From Capsulimonas sp. (GTDB lineage Bacteria > Armatimonadota > Armatimonadia > Armatimonadales > Capsulimonadaceae): a DNA stretch of 9,256 bases. The notes beneath the pieces were generated by a model. The model was not told the origin of the DNA and made no database searches. It saw only the letters and a list, made by a program, of their open reading frames with translations. A program made the translations under genes and the position numbers. The DNA lies in contig JAOQAA010000516.1 in NCBI GenBank assembly GCA_025963815.1, positions 1 through 9,256 on the forward strand, written 5' to 3'. This document shows positions 1 to 6,303 of the stretch, piece after piece (position 1 is the first letter of the stretch; every line of letters starts with the position of its first letter).

Positions 1-282
1 CTGTCGTACGAAGAGGTGGACACCAGCATCATCAAGCCGCGCCTGCGTAACTACGCGGCGGACAAAGAAGAAGGCACGACGACCGAAGAGAAGAAGCCGG
101 AGAAGATCGTCGTCAACACGTCCGCCACAAACGGCGCCAACGGCGCTGCGAACCTTGGTAACGGCGACGGCGATAAGACAAGTGCTTCGGAAGAAATCGC
201 GGCGGGCGCCGATCCCACGGCGGCCGGCGACGGCGGCGACCAGCTCAGCACCCGCCCTCCGGCGGCGCGGCAGGATTTGTAG
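1..282 (+). CDS. sdhA: Succinate dehydrogenase flavoprotein subunit, C-terminal fragment
   Basis: This is the 3' end of a gene that begins upstream; the frame is open from base 1 and gives 93 residues before a TAG stop. The first ~18 residues (LSYEEVDTSIIKPRLRNY) match the end of SdhA/FrdA flavoproteins, where a V-D-x-S-hi-I-x-P-R-x-R-x-Y stretch closes the capping/helical region. SdhA carries covalent FAD and oxidises succinate to fumarate in complex II. The identification is supported by sdhB immediately downstream in the same direction. The odd part is the following ~75 residues: a hydrophilic, low-complexity tail rich in Ala, Gly, Asn, Thr, Asp and Glu (for example NGANGAANLGNGDGD), not usual for SdhA and probably disordered. 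The catalytic part is outside the window, so activity cannot be judged. An internal GTG at 16 is not taken as a start because the homology begins before it. Confidence 0.82.
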   Translation: MSYEEVDTSIIKPRLRNYAADKEEGTTTEEKKPEKIVVNTSATNGANGAANLGNGDGDKTSASEEIAAGADPTAAGDGGDQLSTRPPAARQDL

Positions 283-285
283 GGC

Positions 286-425
286 GGCCCTCACCCCCCA
301 GCCCCCTCTCCCAATTCTGGGAGAAGGGGAGTCAGAGATTTTGAGTTTTTAAGATTCTTTAAGATCCTCATCTGAACCCTCTCTTAGAATTGGGAGAGGG
401 TGGCGCGAAGCGCCGGGTGAGGGCC
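286..425. repeat. 140-bp palindromic (inverted-repeat) intergenic element
   Basis: The element has perfect 11-bp terminal inverted repeats (GGCCCTCACCC at 286-296, GGGTGAGGGCC at 415-425) and a second perfect 15-bp inverted pair inside (CCCTCTCCCAATTCT at 304-318, its complement at 386-400). The arms also contain local hairpins: 303-314 against 318-329 with one mismatch, 378-384 against 393-399, and GGCGC-GAA-GCGCC at 402-414. The last includes GCGAAGC, a motif known to form an exceptionally stable DNA mini-hairpin. The A/T-rich core is about 331-375. It starts 3 bases after the sdhA stop and ends 31 bases before sdhB. It has no coding capacity and no obvious target-site duplication. The architecture resembles REP/MITE-type intergenic repeats; its family and mobilising enzyme cannot be told from one copy. 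In mRNA it would form a strong structure between the two sdh cistrons. Confidence 0.8.
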
Positions 426-456
426 TTTCTGCGAGACGCGAAAGAGACAAAACAAG

Positions 457-1212
457 ATGGCGGACGCAAAGACAATTATCGTCAAAATCAAGCGGCGCAA
501 GGATCAGGACTCCGCTCCTTACTGGGAGGAGTTCGAAATCCCGCATCAGCCGAATATGAACGTGATCTCCCTGCTCATGGAGATCCGCAAGAACCCCGTC
601 ACGCGGGACGGCAAACAGACTACCGCCCCTGTCTGGGACATGAACTGCCTGGAGAATGTTTGCGGTTCCTGCACCATGGTCATGAATGGCCGTGTCGGCC
701 AGAGCTGCGCGACCCTGGTGGCGAACCTCCAGCAGCCGATCACCCTGGAGCCGATGACCAAGTTCCCGACCGTGAAGGACCTGATCGTCGATCGCTCGCG
801 GATGTTCGAAAACCTCAAGAAGATCCGTGGCTGGATCCCGATCGACGGCACATACGACCTTGGCCCTGGACCGCGCATGAATGAGAAGGACCGCCAGGAA
901 GCCTACGAGTTCTCTCAGTGCATGACCTGCGGAAGCTGCCTGGAAGCGTGTCCCCAGGTGAACGAGCACTCGAACTTCATTGGGCCGGCGGCGATCGGCC
1001 AGGTGCGCCTCTTCAACAGTCATCCGACTGGCCATATGAACGCCGACGAGCGTTTGGAGGCCATCGGCGGAAACGACGGCGTCACTTCGTGCGGCAACGC
1101 GCAGAACTGCGTCAAAGCCTGCCCGAAGAACATCCCGCTTACCGACGCCATCGCCGAGATGCACCGTGACGTAACGCTGTTCAAGCTCAAGCGCTTCTTC
1201 CGAGGCAAGTAG
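457..1212 (+). CDS. sdhB: Succinate dehydrogenase/fumarate reductase iron-sulfur subunit
   Basis: The 251-residue protein passes electrons from the FAD of SdhA through three Fe-S clusters to quinone at the membrane anchor. All ligands are visible. [2Fe-2S]: C64, C69, C72, C84 (CLENVCGSC...GQSC) in the N-terminal ferredoxin-like domain. [4Fe-4S]: C155, C158, C161 and C222. [3Fe-4S]: C165, C212 and C218. The spacing of the C-terminal seven cysteines is identical to that of E. coli SdhB with a constant offset of six, so the protein should be functional. ATG at 457 is the natural start; the upstream AAAGAGA (441-447) is only a weak ribosome binding site. It lies 174 bases after sdhA, the gap being filled almost wholly by an inverted-repeat element, and is followed by an intrinsic terminator, so sdhB ends the operon. 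No membrane anchor gene follows; in a Bacillus-type order (sdhCAB) it would lie upstream of the window. A fumarate reductase role cannot be excluded. Confidence 0.96.
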   Translation: MADAKTIIVKIKRRKDQDSAPYWEEFEIPHQPNMNVISLLMEIRKNPVTRDGKQTTAPVWDMNCLENVCGSCTMVMNGRVGQSCATLVANLQQPITLEPMTKFPTVKDLIVDRSRMFENLKKIRGWIPIDGTYDLGPGPRMNEKDRQEAYEFSQCMTCGSCLEACPQVNEHSNFIGPAAIGQVRLFNSHPTGHMNADERLEAIGGNDGVTSCGNAQNCVKACPKNIPLTDAIAEMHRDVTLFKLKRFFRGK

Positions 1213-1232
1213 AGATCACATTGGGTAGAATA

Positions 1233-1265
1233 CGGGCGGGGCGAAATGCCCCGCCCGTTTTGTTT
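1233..1265 (+). terminator. Intrinsic terminator of the sdh operon
   Basis: A perfect 10-bp G+C-rich stem (CGGGCGGGGC at 1233-1242 against GCCCCGCCCG at 1248-1257) with a 5-base loop GAAAT is followed by TTTTGTTT. It lies 20 bases after the sdhB stop and upstream of the pgi ribosome binding site, so it separates the two transcription units. Confidence 0.92.
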
Positions 1266-1280
1266 GACGAACACACAACC

Positions 1281-1295
1281 ATCGCCGCTGGCGAT
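1281..1295. promoter_or_regulatory. Short inverted repeat next to the pgi ribosome binding site
   Basis: ATCGCC-GCT-GGCGAT is a perfect 6-bp inverted repeat with a 3-base centre that ends 3 bases before the GGAGG ribosome binding site of pgi. It could be an operator or a small mRNA hairpin, or may be chance in G+C-rich DNA. No clear promoter is seen in this gap: TTGACG at 1264-1269 has no matching -10 at the right distance. Confidence 0.25.
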
Positions 1296-1310
1296 GATGG
1301 AGGCTGGAAT

Positions 1311-2669
1311 ATGGCTGGTACGCTGCCGCTGACATTGGACTATGGTTATCTTGCTCCGGACGTCGATTTGGACGAAGTTCAATCCTGGCAGGATCAAGTG
1401 GATCTCGCGCACAAGAAAGTAACGCAGGGCGGTGGGCTGGGGGACGAATATCTCGGATGGGTCGATCCCGGCAAAATCGTCAGCGATGACGAAGTCGCCA
1501 CGATCAAGACGCTTTCCGATGGGATTCGCGAGAACTCGGATTATCTCGTGTCCATCGGTATTGGCGGCTCGTATCTGGGCGCGCGCGCCGTGATCGAAGC
1601 CCTTGGCGCTGGCGATGGCCCGGAAGTCGTCTACGCCGGCAACTCGCTTTCGGCATTCGACCATGACCGTCTGCTGCGCCGTCTTGACGGTAAGAAGTTC
1701 TCGATCAACGCGATCTCCAAGTCCGGAACCACCACCGAACCCGCCGTTGTGTTCCGTCTTTTCCGAGATTTGCTGACCCGCCAAGTTGGCGTGGACGCCG
1801 CCCGCAAGCAGATCGTCGCTACGACAGACGCCGCGAAGGGCGCTCTGCGCAAATTTGCCGATGAAGAGGGCTACGCGACGCTGAAGATCGCCGATGATGT
1901 GGGCGGCCGCTACTCTGTCCTCAGCCCGGTCGGTTTGCTGCCGATCGCTGTTGCGGGCATCGATATCGATGCCCTGCTGGCCGGCGCGCGCGATGTCGCC
2001 GCCGCCACGAACACCACGGACGTCAACAAGAACCCGGCGTATTTCTACGCGGCTGCCCGCAACTTGCTTTACCGCAAGGGATACTCCACGGAGATTTTCG
2101 CCTCCTTCGAGCCGCGCCTGCACTACGTGGCCGAGTGGTGGAAGCAGCTCTTTGGCGAGAGTGAAGGCAAGAGCCACATCTCCCTGTTCCCGGCCGCCGT
2201 GGAGCTGACTACTGACCTGCATTCGATGGGCCAGTGGATCCAGGAAGGTCGCCGCAACATCATTGAGACCTTCGTCATTCTCGACGGCGGCGAACCGGAA
2301 GTCTTGATTCCCCCATCGGACAGCGATCTGGACGAACTCGGCTACCTCCAGGGGAAGTCTCTGCACTACGTCAATGAAGCGGCGTTCAAGGCGACGGCGC
2401 TCGCGCACCGCGATGGCGGCGTACCAAACAGCACGGTCCACCTCAAGACCCTGGACGCCTATTCCCTCGGCGCCCTGATCTATTTCTTCGAGCGCGCCTG
2501 CGGCGTTTCTGGTTACTTAGGCGGCATCAATCCGTTCAATCAGCCTGGCGTTGAGGCGTACAAGAAGAACATGTTTGCGCTGCTTGGCAAGCCCAAGTTC
2601 GAACAGGCCACGTCCGATGTTCAGGCGCGGCTCGCCGCGCTGAGCGGCGATACGGTGATCGGGTTCTAG
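1311..2669 (+). CDS. pgi: Glucose-6-phosphate isomerase
   Basis: The 452-residue protein interconverts glucose-6-phosphate and fructose-6-phosphate in glycolysis and gluconeogenesis in the cytoplasm. The length fits the short bacterial PGI form (about 450 residues, as in Bacillus). Recognisable parts are the sugar-phosphate binding SIS-fold loops GIGGSYLGARA (83-93) and SKSGTTTEP (136-144), the FGESEGK motif (281-287) with the likely catalytic Glu283, DLHSMGQ (302-308) with the likely ring-opening His304, and NPFNQPGVEAYK (407-418) with the conserved Lys418. The frame is open from an earlier TTG at 1221, but that would overlap the sdh terminator. ATG at 1311 is chosen because GGAGG (1299-1303) lies 7 bases upstream and family homology starts a few residues later. 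The gene stands alone between two terminators. No key residue is missing. Confidence 0.96.
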   Translation: MAGTLPLTLDYGYLAPDVDLDEVQSWQDQVDLAHKKVTQGGGLGDEYLGWVDPGKIVSDDEVATIKTLSDGIRENSDYLVSIGIGGSYLGARAVIEALGAGDGPEVVYAGNSLSAFDHDRLLRRLDGKKFSINAISKSGTTTEPAVVFRLFRDLLTRQVGVDAARKQIVATTDAAKGALRKFADEEGYATLKIADDVGGRYSVLSPVGLLPIAVAGIDIDALLAGARDVAAATNTTDVNKNPAYFYAAARNLLYRKGYSTEIFASFEPRLHYVAEWWKQLFGESEGKSHISLFPAAVELTTDLHSMGQWIQEGRRNIIETFVILDGGEPEVLIPPSDSDLDELGYLQGKSLHYVNEAAFKATALAHRDGGVPNSTVHLKTLDAYSLGALIYFFERACGVSGYLGGINPFNQPGVEAYKKNMFALLGKPKFEQATSDVQARLAALSGDTVIGF

Positions 2670-2699
2670 CCACTCATCAAACGACTTATTTATTGTCCA

Positions 2700-2752
2700 A
2701 CTGCCCCTCGAGCATTCTCTTTTTGAGGCCGCTTAGGGGGCAGTCGTCTTAT
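2700..2752 (+). terminator. Probable terminator after pgi
   Basis: A long imperfect hairpin starts 30 bases after the pgi stop: ACTGCCCC (2700-2707) pairs with GGGGCAGT (2737-2744), continued inward by GAGC/GCTT (2710-2713/2731-2734, one G-T pair) and CTC/GAG (2717-2719/2725-2727). The sequence after it (CGTCTTATTT) is only moderately T-rich, so termination may be partial or Rho-assisted. Confidence 0.45.
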
Positions 2753-2773
2753 TTCGCTCGATCCATGCGTTCG

Positions 2774-2801
2774 TAAACTTTTACTGTGATTTCGCCGTCT
2801 T
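2774..2801 (+). promoter_or_regulatory. Weak sigma-28-like promoter upstream of flhA
   Basis: TAAACTTT (2774-2781) differs at one position from the flagellar sigma-28 -35 consensus TAAAGTTT. GCCGTCTT (2794-2801) keeps the GCCG of the -10 consensus GCCGATAA but not its second half, and the spacing is one base longer than the usual 15 between TAAA and GCCG. Initiation would fall around 2807, just before the hairpin at 2811. The flagellar genes downstream make it plausible, yet such a partial match could be chance. No convincing sigma-70 promoter is seen in this gap. Confidence 0.3.
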
Positions 2802-2810
2802 TCATGGAAT

Positions 2811-2846
2811 AACTACCTCGGTATTGTCAAAATCAGGTAGTTTTTT
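2811..2846 (+). promoter_or_regulatory. Hairpin plus T-tract in the flhA leader
   Basis: AACTACCT (2811-2818) and AGGTAGTT (2835-2842) form a perfect 8-bp stem with a 16-base loop, and the sequence continues as T up to 2846. The flhA ribosome binding site AAGGAG follows after only 4 bases (2851-2856). The layout resembles an intrinsic terminator placed in the leader, so it may act as an attenuator of flhA-flhF, as a structure affecting translation initiation, or as a backup terminator for pgi. The stem is A/T-rich and the loop large, so its stability is moderate. Confidence 0.45.
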
Positions 2847-2861
2847 CAGTAAGGAGTTTGC

Positions 2862-4991
2862 GTGGCAGTCACAACGGGAGCACAGTCTCAGGGAACGGGC
2901 GGCGCGCCTACGGGGATCATGGGATTCTTCGCCAAGGCGGCGCAGCAAACCGATATCGCCATGGCGCTGGCGCTGATCGGCATGATCGCGATGCTGATCC
3001 TGCCTCTGCCGGAGCCGCTGCTGGACCTGGGGCTGGTGATTAACCTCGCGGGCGCCGTCCTTATCCTCCTCACTTCACTTTATACGACCCAGCCGCTGCA
3101 ATTTTCCGTTTTTCCCGCCTTGCTGCTAGTGACCACGCTGTTCCGACTTGCCCTCGAAGTTTCGGCAATGAAGCTGATCATCGGCACGGGATCGGCGGGA
3201 CATGTCATCAAGACCTTTGGTGAAGTGGTGATCGGCGGTAACTACGTCGTCGGAATCATCGTCTTTCTCCTGCTGGTCGTCGTGCAGTTTGTTGTCATCA
3301 CCGCTGGCGCCGGTCGCGTCGCGGAGGTTGCGGCGCGCTTTACTTTGGACGCGATGCCCGGCAAGCAGATGGCGATCGACGCAGACCTGAACGCCGGCGT
3401 CATCACGCAAGACCAGGCGCGGGATCGACGCAAAGCGGTCGGGCAGGAAGCGGACTTTTACGGAGCGATGGACGGCGCGAATAAGTTTGTTCGGGGCGAC
3501 GCCATCGCGGCCATCGTCATCATTGTTCTGAACATCATCGGCGGCTTCGCGATGGGTCTGAGTAAGGGCGAAGGCGTCGTTGAAGTCCTGCAAAAGTACA
3601 CGATCCTGACGGTGGGCGAGGGCCTGGTGGCGCAGATTCCGGCGCTGCTCATTTCGACCGCCGCCGGTTTGATGGTCACCCGCGCCGCGTCGGATACGGC
3701 GATGGGCGGCGACATCGCCCGCCAGCTCTTTAGTTCTCCGCGCCCACTGATTATCGCCGCCGGGCTCGTGATGCTTTTCGTGCCCTTCGGATTTCCTCTG
3801 CCGCAGACATTGCTTGTATCCGCCATTCTTGGCGGCACGGGCTTTATGATCCTTTCGAATAACCGTAAAGCTGTCGCCGCCGCACATGAAAGCGCGGTTG
3901 CCGCCGCCGCGCCCAAGCCTCTCGCCGCAACAACCCCGCAAAGTCTCCTCCCTTTGTTAAATGTTGATGTGCTTGAGCTGAATTTTGGGTATGGATTACT
4001 AGGCTTGGTGGATCAAGCCGCAGGCGGAGATTTGCTGGATCGTATTACGATGATCCGGCAGAAGACGGCGCTGGAATTGGGCCTGGTCATTCCTACCGTG
4101 CGCATTCGGGACGACCTGCATCTGCGCTCAAACGATTATACGATTAAGCTGAAGGGCGCCAGTGTCGCGACGGGTACGGTGCATCCAAACTCGATCATGC
4201 TGATTGACCCGGGCGTCGTTATCGATCCGATCACTGACGGCATTCCGACCCGAGAACCGGCCTTCGGCGTTCCCGCGCAGTGGGCGCCCAAAGCGATGCG
4301 GGACCGCGCCGAGATGGCCGGGTACACGGTTGTCGACCCATCGTCGGTGATCACGACGCATTTGGCGGAGGTCATCAAGAGTTACGCTGCGGAGATTATC
4401 ACGCGTCAGGATTCGCAGGCGCTGATCGAGCATATCCGCCAGGCGAACTCGGCGGTGGTCGAAGAATTGATCCCGTCGCTGATGAGCGTCGGTGAAGTCC
4501 AGAAAGTCCTTCAGCATCTGCTGCGCGAACGGATCTCCATCCGGGACATGGTGACGATTTTGGAAACGCTGGCGGACAACGCGTCGAAAACCAAGGACAT
4601 GGATATGCTCGGCGAGTGGGTGCGCGCGGCTTTGGCCCGCTCCATCTGCCGGCAGTACGTGGACGAAAGCTCCGGAACGCTGCACGCGCTGACATTGGAT
4701 CCGCAGCTGGAGCAGACCCTGATGGAATCCGTCGTGCCGGGCGCGCCTGCGCTCTCCTTGGAGCCTTCCGTCGCCCGTGAGTTCCTGCGGTCGCTGGGAC
4801 AGCAGGTGGAGCGAATGGCGTCCCTGGGGTATCAGCAGCCGCTGCTGATCTGTATGGCGGCTTTGCGATTGCCGCTGCGTCGTCTGACCGAACGTTCACT
4901 TCCGCATCTGGTCATACTTTCATATCACGAGATCGTCCCGAATACGGACGTTCGCGCCGTAGGTTCGGTAACAGGAACAGAAAATGCCTAA
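2862..4991 (+). CDS. flhA: Flagellar biosynthesis protein FlhA (export gate)
   Basis: The 709-residue protein is the large subunit of the flagellar type III export gate; it sits in the inner membrane within the MS ring and docks substrates and chaperones through its cytosolic domain. The N-terminal half (about 32-333) contains around eight hydrophobic segments and the FHIPEP family signature at about 151-178 (RVAEVAARFTLDAMPGKQM followed by DADLNAG), with the conserved charged residues intact. An Ala/Pro-rich linker (about 337-365) leads to the C-terminal cytosolic domain, with LVDQAAGGDLLDRI (382-395), RIRDDLHL (414-421), AFGVPAQW (467-474), the helical segment around HLLRERISIRDMVTILETLAD (552-572) and a typical end LTERSLPHLVILSYHEI. 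The start is GTG at 2862 because AAGGAG lies 5 bases before it. It overlaps flhF by 8 bp, which argues for FlhA rather than the injectisome homologue SctV. The gene is complete and slightly longer than usual (~690) owing to an N-terminal Gly/Gln/Thr-rich lead. Confidence 0.96.
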   Translation: MAVTTGAQSQGTGGAPTGIMGFFAKAAQQTDIAMALALIGMIAMLILPLPEPLLDLGLVINLAGAVLILLTSLYTTQPLQFSVFPALLLVTTLFRLALEVSAMKLIIGTGSAGHVIKTFGEVVIGGNYVVGIIVFLLLVVVQFVVITAGAGRVAEVAARFTLDAMPGKQMAIDADLNAGVITQDQARDRRKAVGQEADFYGAMDGANKFVRGDAIAAIVIIVLNIIGGFAMGLSKGEGVVEVLQKYTILTVGEGLVAQIPALLISTAAGLMVTRAASDTAMGGDIARQLFSSPRPLIIAAGLVMLFVPFGFPLPQTLLVSAILGGTGFMILSNNRKAVAAAHESAVAAAAPKPLAATTPQSLLPLLNVDVLELNFGYGLLGLVDQAAGGDLLDRITMIRQKTALELGLVIPTVRIRDDLHLRSNDYTIKLKGASVATGTVHPNSIMLIDPGVVIDPITDGIPTREPAFGVPAQWAPKAMRDRAEMAGYTVVDPSSVITTHLAEVIKSYAAEIITRQDSQALIEHIRQANSAVVEELIPSLMSVGEVQKVLQHLLRERISIRDMVTILETLADNASKTKDMDMLGEWVRAALARSICRQYVDESSGTLHALTLDPQLEQTLMESVVPGAPALSLEPSVAREFLRSLGQQVERMASLGYQQPLLICMAALRLPLRRLTERSLPHLVILSYHEIVPNTDVRAVGSVTGTENA

Positions 4992-6228
4992 TATGCTCTT
5001 CGCCAGTCAAAGGAGCGCACTCGCGGACGCCCGCCAGGACCGCCGAGTAAAACCCGCCATGCGCGTCAAATCCATCACCGGTACGACCATCTCGCAATGT
5101 CTGCTCCAGGCCAAGATCGAGCTCGGCTCCGACGCCGTCATTCTGAGCAAGCGCACGGTCCGCAAGGGCGGCTTCTTCGGTCTCGGCGCCAAGAATATGA
5201 TCGAAGTTACGTTCGGCGTGACCGACGACACCGCGCAGAGCGACGCCAACGCCGGCTATATCCAGAAGCTGGAAACGCAGATCGCAACCCTCTCCACGAG
5301 CGTTCAAGCGCTGATCGATTCCTCCGGCAAGCGCAAGGGGAACGACTATCCTCCGGTGGGCGCGGTGGAACCCGACGGCATGACTGGCGATCTCGTAAGC
5401 CGACGGGGACGCGGCAAAGCCGCCGAAGCGCCCTCGGACCCATACGCCGGACTTTCGCGTCAGCTGCTCGAAGCCGATATCGCCGCGCCGCTCGTCCGCC
5501 AATTGATCTCCGAAATCCCTCCGGGGCTGACGACCGCCACCGCCACCAGTGAACTGCGCACGCTGCTGTCCCAAAAGCTGCTGATCGCCAACCGGGTCGA
5601 GATTCAGCCGGGCGGCAAATTGCGTGTCCTTGCGTTCGTTGGCACCACCGGCGTCGGCAAGACCACGACCATCGCCAAACTCGCCGCCCAGTACTCCCTC
5701 GTCGAGCGCCGGAAGGTGGGGGTTATCACGATGGACACCCAGCGCATCGCCGCCGCCCAGCAGCTCCAGACTTACGGCGACATCCTGCGCGTCCCCGTGA
5801 AGATCGCCCACGACAAATCAGAAATGGTGACCCAGCTTTCCGAGTTCGCCCGGCAGGGGATGGAATTGGTGCTTCTCGACACCGCCGGTCGCTCACCCAA
5901 CGATATGCTTCCGCTCAGCGAAACCGCCGATTTGTTCGACGGCGTTGGCGTCGTCCAGAAGTTCCTGGCCGTCCCCGCTACGCTTTCCCCGCGCGACATG
6001 GACAATGTCGTCGGCCGCTTCTACAACACGCTTGCGCCGGACGCGCTCATCCTCACCAAGCTCGACGAAGCCACCGACAGCGCCTGCTTCGGTAAGCTCC
6101 TCACCATGCAGGCCAAATACGGCATCCCGCTCGCCTACGTGACCACCGGCCAAAAAGTCCCCGACGACATCGCATTCCCAGACTCGCACGCGATCGCCGC
6201 CCGCATACTTTCAACGGCGATTCTATAA
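4984..6228 (+). CDS. flhF: Flagellar SRP-type GTPase FlhF
   Basis: The 414-residue protein belongs to the SRP/FtsY/FlhF GTPases and directs where and how many flagella are built. Its N-terminal part (about 26-80) has the FlhF hallmark MRVK...IELGSDAVILSKRTVRKGGFFGLGAKNMIEV. A variable segment (about 82-155) with a possible short coiled coil follows. The NG GTPase domain has P-loop GTTGVGKTTT (220-229), DTQR (251-254), DTAGR (299-303), TKLDE (358-362) and TTGQKVPDD (387-395). DTQR replaces the DTYR common in the family. ATG at 4984 overlaps the flhA stop and has AGGA at 4973-4976, which suggests translational coupling. The canonical FlhF start would be Met26 (ATG at 5059), which has no evident ribosome binding site, so a 25-residue basic extension is likely but unproven. 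FlhG, the usual MinD-like partner, does not follow; a strong terminator does. Confidence 0.95.
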   Translation: MPNMLFASQRSALADARQDRRVKPAMRVKSITGTTISQCLLQAKIELGSDAVILSKRTVRKGGFFGLGAKNMIEVTFGVTDDTAQSDANAGYIQKLETQIATLSTSVQALIDSSGKRKGNDYPPVGAVEPDGMTGDLVSRRGRGKAAEAPSDPYAGLSRQLLEADIAAPLVRQLISEIPPGLTTATATSELRTLLSQKLLIANRVEIQPGGKLRVLAFVGTTGVGKTTTIAKLAAQYSLVERRKVGVITMDTQRIAAAQQLQTYGDILRVPVKIAHDKSEMVTQLSEFARQGMELVLLDTAGRSPNDMLPLSETADLFDGVGVVQKFLAVPATLSPRDMDNVVGRFYNTLAPDALILTKLDEATDSACFGKLLTMQAKYGIPLAYVTTGQKVPDDIAFPDSHAIAARILSTAIL

Positions 6229-6247
6229 AGAAATCGCTTACAGGATC

Positions 6248-6292
6248 GACGCAAAAAGCCAGTCAACAATGGGTTGACTGGCTTTTTGCGTC
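6248..6292. terminator. Bidirectional intrinsic terminator between flhF and an acetyltransferase gene
   Basis: A perfect 20-bp stem (6248-6267 against 6273-6292) with a 5-base loop AATGG contains an A5 tract on the left arm and a T5 tract on the right arm, with partial T-richness beyond. It lies 20 bases after the flhF stop and 12 bases after the stop of the convergent gene at 6304, so it can serve both strands. Confidence 0.93.
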
Positions 6293-6303
6293 AAACTCTT
6301 TGG

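Noticed and set aside
286..425. The repeat region as a CRISPR array.
   Set aside because: There are only two arms in inverted orientation, no regularly spaced direct repeats and no cas gene.
349..1164. A 271-codon - strand frame antisense to sdhB.
   Set aside because: It lies opposite sdhB, which has all cluster ligands; its C-terminal end is translated palindromic repeat.
1264..1292. A sigma-70 promoter for pgi beginning with TTGACG.
   Set aside because: The sequence 16-18 bases downstream (around GCTGGC) bears no resemblance to a -10 box.
1020..2441. A 473-codon open frame on the - strand antisense to sdhB and pgi.
   Set aside because: The + strand carries complete, motif-bearing sdhB and pgi here; the antisense frame has no recognisable domain and is typical of G+C-rich antisense frames.
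3126..3941. A 271-codon - strand frame antisense to flhA, and similar frames at 4128-4685 and 4912-5811.
   Set aside because: They are shadows of flhA and flhF, with compositions rich in Arg, Asp, Gly and His and no family motif.
2862..4991. The FHIPEP protein being SctV of a virulence type III secretion system.
   Set aside because: It overlaps flhF, a purely flagellar gene, and no injectisome gene is nearby.
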